Positions 10,828-20,975 of a stretch of DNA of 44,864 bases are shown in pieces (positions within the stretch are counted from its first letter, which is position 1; each line of letters opens with the position of its first letter). The DNA comes from Perkinsus olseni. Taxonomy: Eukaryota; Perkinsozoa; Perkinsida. Under the pieces are notes generated by a model. It was not told where the DNA came from. It ran no database searches and saw only the letters and a program-made list of their open reading frames with translations. The position numbers were made by a program, and so were the translations under genes. The DNA is taken from contig JABANN010000268.1 of the NCBI GenBank assembly GCA_013115125.1, positions 1-44,864 of the forward strand, read 5' to 3'.

Positions 10828-12153
10828 ATGAGATTCCAATATAGACGACGCCGCTTCATTGTAGCAGTCCTTCTAACTGTGTGATGGTGTGGGTACTCAC
10901 GACTACCGTTAACGCCCGCTGTGAGGCTGTGCCTTCTATCGCCACGCTTTAACGCACCGCGTGTGCCCTTTTCTCAGGCGAATAGGAAGCCTGGCGGAGT
11001 AGCGGCTGTGGTTGGCTGGCTACCTCGACAAGTGTGCGACTTTTTCATGCTGCGTTGGCCTTCCATAATAGCCACTTCCCTCGCGTACCGCGGCCTAGTG
11101 CTCCTAGCCTTCCCCATGACCCTGGGTTACCTCCTCTCTCTGGTAAGCTGGGACACTTGGTTGAAGGTCGAGGAAGGCGCTCCCTTCAGGTCTTCTCCTG
11201 CTACCGTTTCACCATGTATCTCGTCTATGTGATAACGTACCTCAGCTTCTCCTTTCCCCTCAGCACCCTCCTGCTTCTCCCCGTCACCGTCATCGTTGGA
11301 CCGAAGTACCTGAGTAAGTCCACACGTAACGGCACGATTGCATATCAAAAGTGTACATTGACGCTCACGAAATTCACACTGTGCTCTCTACAACGATGAA
11401 ACGGTCGGTGAAACGGCTGATCGATATGTCAATGATTTTCTCTTCACAAAACATAAGCATTCTAATGTAAGTACCACATACTAGTGGAGAAATCTCTATT
11501 TTTTACGACTTCCACATCAGAATGGTGTGCATTGTAGACGCTCGTTGGACATGTGTTGGCTTCTCAGAGTGGATTCTGCTGCTACTGGGGTGGAGTATTT
11601 TGATCTACGTCGCCCTCAGTGGTCTGATAGCGATGTACACCATCAATAACGTCACCCAGGTGAGGGCCCTCGATGGCGGTAGCTTCCTGCTTCGCTGGGC
11701 GGGATAGGCTTCCCAGGTTGAATGCCCAATACTCGCGAGAATTGTTGTTCAAGTTGGCGATTCATACTCCTTGCCCTTCCTGAGTGGTCCTCTGACGCAG
11801 TCTGCGAGTGAGATTGAGGCCGCACGAGTTGTGACTTGTTGGTGATCTCCTAGGTCCGGGTGCCTGCTTTGTTGGCCTGGAGGCTGGACCACTTCGGTAG
11901 GCGGTCACGTAGGAGGGCGAGCAGCAGCAGACATCACCGAGTAAGGAAACGTCCTGCGCCGCGACCAGTGGCTGAGATCACAACGCCGGGTCGGAAGAAG
12001 GTTGCATCGTTAAAGTCCGAGGTGAAGCCGACTATCCTTGAAAAGCACCTAGAAGGGGACTCCAGAGACCGAATTAGCTCGCTGATCTCCCAGTCGACCA
12101 TGGCTTCGGTTGGACGAACGGGGTCCGGGCCTTTGGTCGGGGATGACAGCTGA
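10828..12153 (+). CDS. putative polytopic membrane protein, family unknown
   Basis: Five likely exons: 10828-10881 (MRFQYRRRRFIVAVLLT), 10979-11142, 11190-11313, 11521-11659 and 11854-12153, bounded by gtgtga/ctcag, gtaagc/ttcag, gtaagt/catcag and gtgagg/cctag. Each of the first four carries hydrophobic stretches: IIATSLAYRGLVLLAFPM with LGYLLSL, MYLVYVITYLSFSFPLSTLL with LLPVTVIV, and WILLLLGWSILIYVALSGLI. The last exon encodes a basic tail (RRSRRRASSSRHHRVRKR) ending in GSGPLVGDDS and a TGA. The shape is four or more membrane helices with an arginine-rich cytosolic tail. No family is recognised, and the start is a guess from the first Met before a basic-hydrophobic segment. Confidence 0.5.
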
Positions 12154-12305
12154 CCTGGCCCGCTTGGTGACGAGGAGAATCGCACCCCAATGTTTTCCTA
12201 CTCACGATTTCGCCTAATTTGATCGTTTTTTATGCCGCCCGAGCGTTGCGCTGTCGTCTCTCGCTGAGCTGTTGGTGATGAGGATGGTCTCAGCTGATTT
12301 GAGCG

Positions 12306-13782
12306 ATGCTTTTGAATGCTTATGACAGTGCTTCCAGCGGCAGCAGTGATTCCTCCGACTGTGATGGTGAGGGAGAAGGAGTAAAACGCGAGCTACCATC
12401 TCCCTTTGCGGGGGAGGAAGATGAGACGGTGGAGCCACACGCTGATCATGTCAATAAAAGAATACGACGGATACCTCACATCGAGGGAAACTACGCTTGT
12501 GAGAAGTCGAGGGGGTGTAGGGTGCACTTCTATCGTAGCGACACCACCTTTTCAGGCACTATTTTTCTGCCATGGACCTCGAATGAAGGAGAAGATTCAT
12601 CGCTGCCAGGCCTGTATCAGAGTGCTCTTCGGCGGGCCTCCGCGTTCTGGCCGGGGCGCGAATGGGAGAAGATGCCGAGTGGAAGTGTTCACTGTAGCTT
12701 GTCCCGGACGGTGATGTTGAAGTAGGCCGGCCAAGGTTGCCTCGCGAAGATTCCACGTTGTTGTTCAGGCATCACCTAATAGGACTGTTCAAGCGAAAGA
12801 TAGCAACCCGGCTCCGAGGAAAACCTCAATTTACGATGTGAGCGTTGGGCTTGGGGGGAGCGGGACAACTTCTGTGTCACCAGGTACGTATCACCGTCCG
12901 CTGTCGACCTCTTCCTGTCGGAGGACAGGACCACTGCATTCTTAGTATCGCCAATAGTTGAGCCAGGACCGGTACCCTCCCTCCCACGTTTCTCCCATCT
13001 TCTCGTTATTGGCCGCAGGTCGTGTCTATGGTACATGCGGTAGATGAGGTGATGAGCGAGTTAGACCTGGAGACGTTCTACGACCCCCCGAAGCCGCACT
13101 TGTCTCTGGCGTGGACTACCATAGATGTTGAAGTATGCCGGCCTACAACAGCCCTCCTTCGAGACAGCGTTGTCCTTGCTCTTTTGGATAGTGCTCGACA
13201 GGCCAATCCTGAATTTCAGAAACGCTCACGAGATTCGAGGTCAATTTATTGGGCAGATTAATTCGAATCAGGATGACGCAGCGGGAGTGCGGGATACCCC
13301 GTGAAGAGCCACATAAGCTCTTGCCCAGCGGCAATGCTGCGCGCAAGGCGCAAGGGATAAGTATAAGCGCTAGTAGCGCGATCCCCAATCTTTCTTTCCA
13401 CCCGCCCGCCCAGGCGGTGCCCCTCGAGCCCAGGCTCTTCAGGCACGGGTCAGGCAGCTACCTAGCCTCGCGTGCCACCCGACCTACTACCCAAGGCCTG
13501 GTCGGAAGGACAGAGAATTATGAATTATACGTGCAAAGTTTTCTCCTGACCCTCTGGAGACCAAACTTGAAACTTGCGCTCTGGTTGGAGAAGAGCACTA
13601 CGCGGTCCTCTCAGGTCCTGTGCGAGAAGGTTCAAAGCCTAGCTGATGGAGAGCAGCATTTCCACCTGTCGTCCAAGAGCGACGAGAGCGCCCCAGCTGA
13701 CGATCTTCTGGGCATCGATGTTACTTCTGCTGTTCTTCGGATTGGTAAAGAGGATACTGTTATTCCTTTGAGTGACGAGTAA
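12306..13782 (+). CDS. USB1: USB1-type U6 snRNA 3'-end phosphodiesterase
   Basis: USB1 (Mpn1) is a nuclear 2H-phosphoesterase that trims the oligo(U) tail of U6 snRNA and leaves a protected end. The protein opens with an acidic, serine-rich leader, then RRIPHIEGNYAC followed after an intron by TIFLPW, matching the family's fPHxxGNWAT..VYVPY. The first catalytic HxS motif is VHCSLSRTV (near 12690). KHHLIGLFKRKI follows after an intron, then VSPIVEPG, and VDEVMSELDLETFYDPPKPH leads into the second HxS, HLSLAW (near 13100). The last exon is VLCEKVQSLADGEQ with DVTSAVLRIGKEDTVIPLSDE, matching the family C-terminus ending in a PL motif; it stops at 13780-13782. Both catalytic histidines are present. 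The intron before the last exon (about 13132-13615) is long for this locus and contains open frames that mimic a separate gene. The gene is convergent with the globin gene. Confidence 0.88.
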
Positions 13783-14268
13783 CGTAGTGAGTTTCTTATT
13801 TTGGGTCGGTGTCGTGTAGGGGAGTAGCGGAGACACTTGCTATCTGTACTCGGCTGCTCACCTCGGCCACGTGAGACCTGTCCCCTACCACCATCGTATG
13901 GGGCGACTGACGAATGGCTCTTCTTCGCGCGTCGATTATATCCAGCACACTTGTGCCGGTCCCGGCGTGAAGCAGAGGATTGCTAAGACAGCAACATGAT
14001 GAGTTGCGACTGTGCGAGTGCTTGTCTTGGTGCACGCCAGTCACATGGCGTTTGAGTCAGTGTTGAAAGTTGTGCGTCATGCATCGTAGAACGACTATCC
14101 CGTCTTTATCGTCTCTTCACTTGATAAAACCAGCACTTGTACATCGAGTTGGCAATGTTGCTTGTATGGGCTACCGACCACAAGCACTATCACGACAAGT
14201 GTCTAATGCTCAAGCCAACTGTTATGCGGACAACGACTGTGCAACATGTTCAACGCGCATGAATGATT

Positions 14269-17200
14269 CTAAGCGTAGACGAACCCCCGTTCCTCGTAGA
14301 AGTGCTTCAACACTTTCGGGCGTTGGAAGTCGAGACTGACCAGGACCTGTCAGAAGCGTCAGGGGAGAAGGGAGAGCGACTGTTGCCTTACGCAGTCGAT
14401 GGTTTCTGGATCGAGTCCCACGTCCCGCAGAGCCTTCTGGGCATCATCTAGAAAGCAGTCAAAGAAGAAGTCGTTGATCGACAAGAACGCATGGATATCT
14501 TCCAGAGGTCGGCCGGCGTATCCAGCCGGTCCGCCAAGTACCATTGTCAAGTAGTCAACCTGAGAGCAGCCCATCCTACACGTGAAAAACAAGGCAAGAG
14601 TGTGGTACAGTCACAATCGAGTAGCTTGTCTATGGCTTCGTTAAATAGACCGAACAAGATCGGCTCAAGATGGGGGTCCGGTACAACAGTCACTTACCAG
14701 CGATGGCTTCATGGCTTTCACTTTCTCGCTATCAAAGAACATGTTAACTCGCCTGTCGAGACCAATGACCTCAAACAACCGATGGACGAAGCCTTCAACA
14801 CCTGCAGTTAACTGCGTAGTGGCGGGAGCTTCGAGCTTCCCACCTTCGGCGCCTCCAAGTGAGGAGAAGAGGAAGTCATGACCATGCACTTGCCCTTGCC
14901 GCCGAGCCATCTCAGTTCTTACCTGAAAGACCGAAGCTGCGGAACTTGTCGGAATTCACGGTCCCACCGAGCAGCCCGTAGTGATGTCCGGACGGACCAT
15001 ATTCATGATCTGCAGCGCATCATCGATGGCGTCTCCATTCAGGCTCATCGAGCTGACAAGAGAAGTCAGGCGTGAACTAACGGCAGCCCTCACCCCATGA
15101 CTTCTTGGGCGAGCTGCAGGACAGTGTCAAAGTGATAGTCTCTGATGTTCATAGAATAGTGAGCGGGCTTGAGGTGTGCCATGTCGTATTGGACCGGTCC
15201 ACCTGCACGTATGACTGCAGCGAGGCGAACGCTACGACAGTCGGGTCATACCGAAGAGACCACTGAGAAGCTGGTACATCTTGATCCTGACTTGTCGGGC
15301 CTTTGCCTTCCCTTTGTCGAAGAAGTACCTTCACGTGTCCAACCCCCTTTTCACAGCGAGGGCGTATCTGGCTTACTTTATTCTCGTGTCTTCCTGGCAC
15401 CTCTCGTACAGACTCTCCACAACGCTCTCCAAGTTGAGGTCACCGCCCAAGCGCTCAACAAGAGCCTGAAAGGCTGTATCGTCAGAGCTTCTGCGGTGGC
15501 AGCGGCCATCTCACCACGCCCTCCTTGTGGGCTAGTTGTGTTGCATCATTATCCTTCCGGCCAAGTACGCCCTGCCGCAAGGGCTCGACAGTTACCATGA
15601 CCTTCAATGGAACGGTATCGCGATCAGCAGTAGCGGCACGACGCACCTCATCGATAAGCTGTTCGTCCGCGCCACCTCCCATCAAAGCCTTCTGCAAGTC
15701 AGCGAGGAACGCATCGAAGTGGTAGTCATCCAACCCGACTTCTCGGTGTATATTGGCTATTTCACGACCTGGGCAGACACTACTTGTGCGGTCCGAAGGC
15801 TAAGCCCGTCTTTGCGGCCGGGCTACTGAGCTGAGCTTACCTTGATATGTCTTTGGGCCGCCCCAGGTCTCAACAAGAACCGTCGTGATTCCTTTCTTAA
15901 TAGCATTGACTTTTGCTTCTTTCCGATTCTCGAAGAATTCCCTCACTCGAGGATCGGCCACCAGGACGCCGAAGAGTTTGTCTATAAGGGCGATAATCCC
16001 ATCGCTCTCGCCTAACTTCCGGAACAGCTGATCTCGCCCCTTCTCTAAGTTCCTTTTGGCTAGTTCGCTCCGCAAAGTGAACCCGGTCGTGACGAGCTTC
16101 CTCACTGGCTGCAGGGCCTTCAGAAAATCTCGGACTATAGGCCGGTCGACCTTCTCTGCTATCAAGCAACCTCTGAATAACTCCAGGATTGAGTCGAAGT
16201 GGTAGTTGGTGATGTTCATGGCGTAATGGACCGGTTGAAGATCGGCTTCATCGTACTTAACAGGCCCGCCGATCAGACCGCAAATGTATTGCGACATCTT
16301 CTTCTTGATGGACTGTATTTTCGCCTTGTTCTTCTCGAAGAAAGAGCGCAGACGACTATCAAGGATGGCCTCCTCATATACCCTGTCGACTAAACCTGTT
16401 ACAGCCTAACAAAAGCAACGCATACAAGAAGCTGTCGCACGAAAGAGACTGATTATTATCAGTCAGTTTGGCCGAGTGGTCTAAGGCGCCAGACTCAAGT
16501 TCTGGTGGAGAAATCCGCGTGGGTTCGAACCCCACAGCTGACATATCACTCCTCTTATTCTGTCTCACCGGCTCGTCTCCCAAAATCTCGTATACCGTCT
16601 TCTTATTAGCAAGAGTAAGAAATTTCCGCACATCGTGTTCTCTTCTGTTTGAATTAATCACGGATGCCCGGCTCCCTTCCAGTAATACAACGCCTGACGA
16701 AGATATCCACTGAATGTGTGCACACAGCGGCTAGCCACGGCCATCGAATTCTCTCATCTTGAGGCACAACAGCTTCGGAAAGCACTATTCAGTTTTTTTC
16801 AGCTACTTACACTCATCAGTAGCTTCCTGGTCAAGCCCGGCCTCTTTGAATGATAGCGCACATGCGTGTATAAAACAATCGAAATGGAAGTCACTGATCT
16901 GTATAAGACTGTGAACTTGAGCTATATCTCTACCAGTGTATCTGACATGAGGCACCTTTACCCTCATGAGTGTTTGAAGCGACAGCAACTTCATCAGGAT
17001 GTTCGGGGCGAGAAGCAGTCATAGCGAATGTTTAATTGAATTCCGCACACATACGAACACGCAATTTAAGATTCTGGATTACTCATCGACTCCACCGAAC
17101 ATCTGGTTGAGGTAGAGGCTTAGCTTTCCTTTGAGAACATCTGTCTTGGCGCCCGCGAAGAAGTATGCTATGCGTTGATCTGCGTGCAGGCGCCTGAGAT

Positions 17201-20144
17201 GGATTAATTCTCCGGAGGGCCTCAATCTGAGACGCAGCCGAGTCGACTGATCTCGAGGTTACTTGAAAAGCTTGTCGACAAATACGACGATGCCGTCTTT
17301 CTTGCCCAGCTGTGAGTACAGGCTTGCTGTTCCTGCACTTTCAATACTGCGATGGGCGATTTCGAGACGAATAGTGCCTACAGCAAGTTTGAAAGATACT
17401 TCTTGAAATGCTCGCGAACGCCGCCATGCACTGGCTCACATCCGCTGGTGATTTCCTGGCGTAACTTCACAACCGTCTCCATGAGCTCATCGATGAATGT
17501 AGGTGAAACGTCCATGACTTCGCAGGAGACTCGCAGATTCTCACAGACAGCGTCGAAATGATAATCAGTGATGTTGTGATTGAAGTGGGCGGGCTTCAAT
17601 CGTGCAATGTCGTACAGCTTGGGCCCTCCGCAAGCCCCTATCAGGAGCTGCGTTAAGCGAATCTTTATTTGCCTCATGCGGGCAGCGTCCAAATGGAAGA
17701 AAAATTTAACGCGAGGGTCCAAGTTGAGCGCGCTGAACAAGGTGTCTACGACGCCCTCGATCGTCATTTCTCCGCCGACGCGCTCCAGTAGATTCTTCCC
17801 ATCTACAATACGAGCGCTGGACTCCACTCGCTTTTTCTGGCCGGAGAGAACGCTGGTCCGCTGAGGCTCGAGGATAACCATGATCTCATCTACTGTGTCG
17901 TCATCGACGCCGAGACTAGACAGTGCCCGCTCGATGTCCATCAGGAAGGCATCGAAATGAAAGTCATTGAGCTCCAGTGAACGGTGTAGAGAAGAAAGGT
18001 TCTTTCCCTTATACGTTAGAGGACCACCCAAAACATCAGTTAGATAGTACAGCAGACCTTCTTGTATGGTGTCGATGTCCCGGTCTTCAAAGGCCCACAA
18101 GATACGCTTATCCAAGGATATGATGTCCATCAAACGCTCTATGAAGGGGACTAGGTCGTCGTTGTCTCCGATAAGCTTCTCGTAAAGGCCCTCGAGGCCA
18201 CGCTCGTTGTTGCGACGAGCGATTTCTGTTCTCACAGTGTATCCGGTGGTAACTTCTCGACGTGTCTGAGTGGGAGAGATGCACTCAGATGATGGCCTCG
18301 GCGCGATGCAGCAACCGTGTTATCAATTCGAGCATCATTGACAGGGATTCGGTTGTTGGTACCTTTCCTAGCAGGGTCCCCACCTCCTCCGTTACTGCCG
18401 GATGAATTCCAACCTGATCCAAATTATTCCGGTCACTACGGGCTTATCTCTGAGCGAGAGTAGCTCCCACCTCGTTGAACGCCGCAGTGAAAAGCTCGAC
18501 GACACAATCGAAATGCACATCGGTGATGTTGAGATAGTAGTGAGCGGTTTTAACCGCTGTGACGTCGTAGCTGTAGGGCCCACCGAGAGTTCTGAGGGAG
18601 GGACAAACTCAGCGACGGGCGAGGAGAGATGGGATAGAGAGCAATCAGGAGATCTACAGAAAAATCGACAGGCTTATTGATATAGATAGAATGAAGAAGC
18701 CCCCTGACTCCGAACTTCATTTCGATCGATCGACCGCCGCCATCGTATTATACGGTATCATTTATTTGAACGTGCTTTCCACATCACCAAGCATTACAGC
18801 ATTCTACTGTAATGGATGTCGGTGGTGATTACCAACCAGCAAACCGGATCCGTTTACATACTACATATTCAACAAGCAGCTTGGCGCAGTGGATAGCGTG
18901 TTGGGCTCATAACCCAAAGGTCCTTTGATCGAAACAAGGAGCTGCTATTTTTCCGGCAAAAATACTAAACGTCGATAAATTCAATACGTAGGCAGACGCA
19001 CGCAATCACATCTCGACACTCATACAGTTCATAGGCCCATGGCCAGTCACCAGACTGCAAGAGAAGCAGCACAGTTGAGCGAGTCTCAGAAAGCCTACAG
19101 AAGACACACGACTCAGATCCCGTCTCACGCAGCGAGGAACGTCTGTAACTTCTGCTTCAAGTGTTTCACTTTACGAGAGTTCTTCTCGAAGTACGCCCGA
19201 GTTCGGGGCTCCGTAATAGCCTTATCTGTCCACAAGACAAACCCTTGATTGTAGCCCAGGAAGTTCATGAACCACTGCAGCGAAATCTACCGTAGAAATT
19301 GGCAACGATAGCTTCGAGTTTTCGGTCGCCCCCGGCTCTTTCGAATAACGATCGCGATTTGTCGTCATGTCCGATCCTTCTCTTCACTAAAGCCGCTTTC
19401 TGAGGATGCACGAAACTGCTTTGAAAGCACTGCTCGGACGACGAGGAAAGAGGAGTGTCTTAAGATATGTGTCAAGCGTACTTGATGCCTCTTCTCCTCT
19501 TGAGCGGAGGCGGCATCACGCACCATGGCCTTGAACCTGAGCACAATCGCGAGGTTTGTCCCAAGGTTTGCGGTTCAACGGCGTCTGAACGCAGGGATCC
19601 GCAAATAGCCGAAGCTCTATCCCTCCTATCAGCTGCCACCCACTTCGACATATCCTGAGATATCTTGTCCAGCGCGGTTTCGACTATCCCCGAGTTCAGC
19701 GTAACCGAGTGTTCTTTCCCTCCCTGTGCAAGTCCAGTCGACTCGACGTTCTTCACGAGATCGTCTTGCAACACGTCCATCCTCTTTATTACATCCCCAA
19801 GGCGATCCTTCACAACTGAGCGGAGCGAAGGAGCTCGCGTTCTCTGGTACCTCCACGTTATAACGTTAAACCCGGTCTACTTAATTCCGGTATCCTCAGA
19901 AGCGAATTCGCCACATTTTGCCGGAAACTAGAACACTGAGATTGCTCCTGGTTTAGCCTCGAGCCAATTCAGGAGGCGGGCAGAGATCATTGGTGTCCAG
20001 CAGTAAAGTTTGCGAGAACATCGCCGATGAGTATGAGACTTCAACTCGCTCTCATACTCATCGGCGTCCAGGTGGCTCTGTACTACCTCCGATTTCCGAC
20101 TGAGACTTCTCAACCGCGGAAAGGAGACGATTGATGTTGGCCAT
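14269..20144 (-). CDS. polymeric truncated haemoglobin with eight globin domains
   Basis: Large minus-strand gene, roughly 20 exons and an estimated 1,150-1,200 residues. Eight group-1-like truncated (2/2) globin domains follow one another: D1 19.37-18.40 kb, D2 18.21-17.86, D3 17.80-17.49, D4 17.33-16.81, D5 16.63-16.10, D6 16.05-15.60, D7 15.45-14.97, D8 14.93-14.27. Each has an LF/LY..LGG start, a DPR..FF B-helix region, a GGP..Y turn and a proximal F8 histidine (TAHYY, SLHRS, PAHFN, QVHSL, PVHYA, NIHRE, PAHYS, DIHAF) followed by a HFD-type G helix. D1, D3, D5 and D7 are one type (YD..AHY..NIT.YHFD); D2, D4, D6 and D8 another (Y.G..L..H..L.I.DFHFD.F). The residue at B10 reads Y, M, F, F, Y, F, Y, F. 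Linkers repeat a TTGYTVRTEIARRN-like motif. The stop at 14269-14271 follows ERGFVYA. The N-terminus (MANINRLLSAVEKSQSEIGG, ATG at 20144, then a helical exon near 19.75 kb) is tentative. Likely roles are oxygen or NO binding. Confidence 0.88.
16462..16543 (+). tRNA. tRNA-Leu (CAA)
   Basis: A full cloverleaf. The acceptor strands GTCAGTT and AGCTGAC pair, with one G-U. The D-arm box A is TGGCCGAGTGG, the anticodon stem CCAGA/TCTGG carries the loop CTCAAGT (anticodon CAA), the variable arm is long as in class II leucine tRNAs, and the T-arm is GTGGGTTCGAACCCCAC. The discriminator base is A. There is no tRNA intron. It lies antisense within an intron of the globin gene (about 16406-16568). Confidence 0.96.
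18875..18947 (+). tRNA. initiator tRNA-Met (CAU)
   Basis: The cloverleaf has acceptor AGCAGCT/AGCTGCT with the A1-U72 pair typical of eukaryotic initiators. Anticodon stem TTGGG/CCCAA gives the three consecutive G-C pairs, the loop is CTCATAA, and the T-loop is ATCGAAA with A54 and A60 in place of T54. These are the hallmarks that separate initiator from elongator tRNA-Met. The discriminator is A. It lies antisense within the intron that splits globin domain 1 (about 18592-19128). Confidence 0.95.
20022..20066. repeat. perfect 17-bp inverted repeat (hairpin)
   Basis: The arms at 20022-20038 and 20050-20066 are exactly complementary over 17 bases, with an 11-base loop. The core is GATGAGTATGAGA. 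It falls just downstream of the putative first exon's splice donor in the globin gene (minus strand), so it would form a strong hairpin in the pre-mRNA on either strand. Confidence 0.9.
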
Positions 20145-20975
20145 GGGAAGCGGCGACTCGCCACTGGCTAGCATAACGCTGATCGACTCGACTGGCGAGA
20201 ACCCACGAAGCACGCACCCCGAAAGAGCGTCAAACTATCTCTCGTCAGCGGTAGAATTCTTGACCTTTCCTGCCAATCATGCAGGTGAAACCCGGCACGG
20301 CAATGAGGAAGCCGATGGCTGTTTAATGTAGCCGAAGACGGCGCTAGTAAGACTAAATTTGTCACGAATAAGAGAAAGTTCAGAGTATGTCCAACCCACC
20401 GGCAGCGGCCAAAGTCCCAGGAACCACGCGTGGCAATCAGGAAAAAGCAACAGGAAAAAATAGAAGTGCGGATCAAGCTAGGAATGGGAGACCCGAAACT
20501 CGAGAGGGCAACCTGAACCCCCAGCCGTTAGCCAGGACCAGATCTCTTCCTTAATTTGTACTTGTACCTACGGTCCAGAAAATTTGATCTTGCTCACTAG
20601 ACACAACTTGAAATTCCTCAGCTCGTCTCCGAAAGCGCGCCGTATCGGTCGGGGCAGAGTTAATGTGGTGCTGTACACTTGGCATAGGGGTGATAGGGGC
20701 ATGGCCGCCCTTCTGGGGAGAGGGGAGGGTCTCCTCTATGCCTTCGTCGTTATTTCAGAAGTCGAAATGGGTAGCATACGGGGTACGGTGACAGCAGCTG
20801 ACGTAGGAGGTCAGATAATAAGGAAATTGAACTCTTCCAAATCGCGCGGGCTTGGAACGCATAACGAACTTTGTACGGTCGAGCCCCTATCTCTTCAGTT
20901 GATACTTTAGTAATTAGTGGCAATTCCGTACCTTGCCGCTGCTGCAACTACTAGTGCAATAGAACTAATTACAAA
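20145..20975. other. divergent intergenic region between globin and GH5-1
   Basis: The globin gene starts leftward and the first GH5 gene starts rightward, so this 0.8 kb probably holds both promoters. An open frame of about 109 codons at 20584-20910 (plus) has no recognisable homology or convincing splice context. I see no RNA gene here. Confidence 0.5.

Noticed and set aside
13132-13150. A 19-nt intron in USB1 (gtatgccggcctacaacag)
   Set aside because: It keeps an open frame, but the longer intron to 13615 restores the true family C-terminus, which is stronger evidence.
13249-13782. A 177-codon open frame as an independent gene
   Set aside because: Only its end has family similarity, and that is the USB1 C-terminus with a good acceptor at about 13615; the upstream part lies in the USB1 intron.
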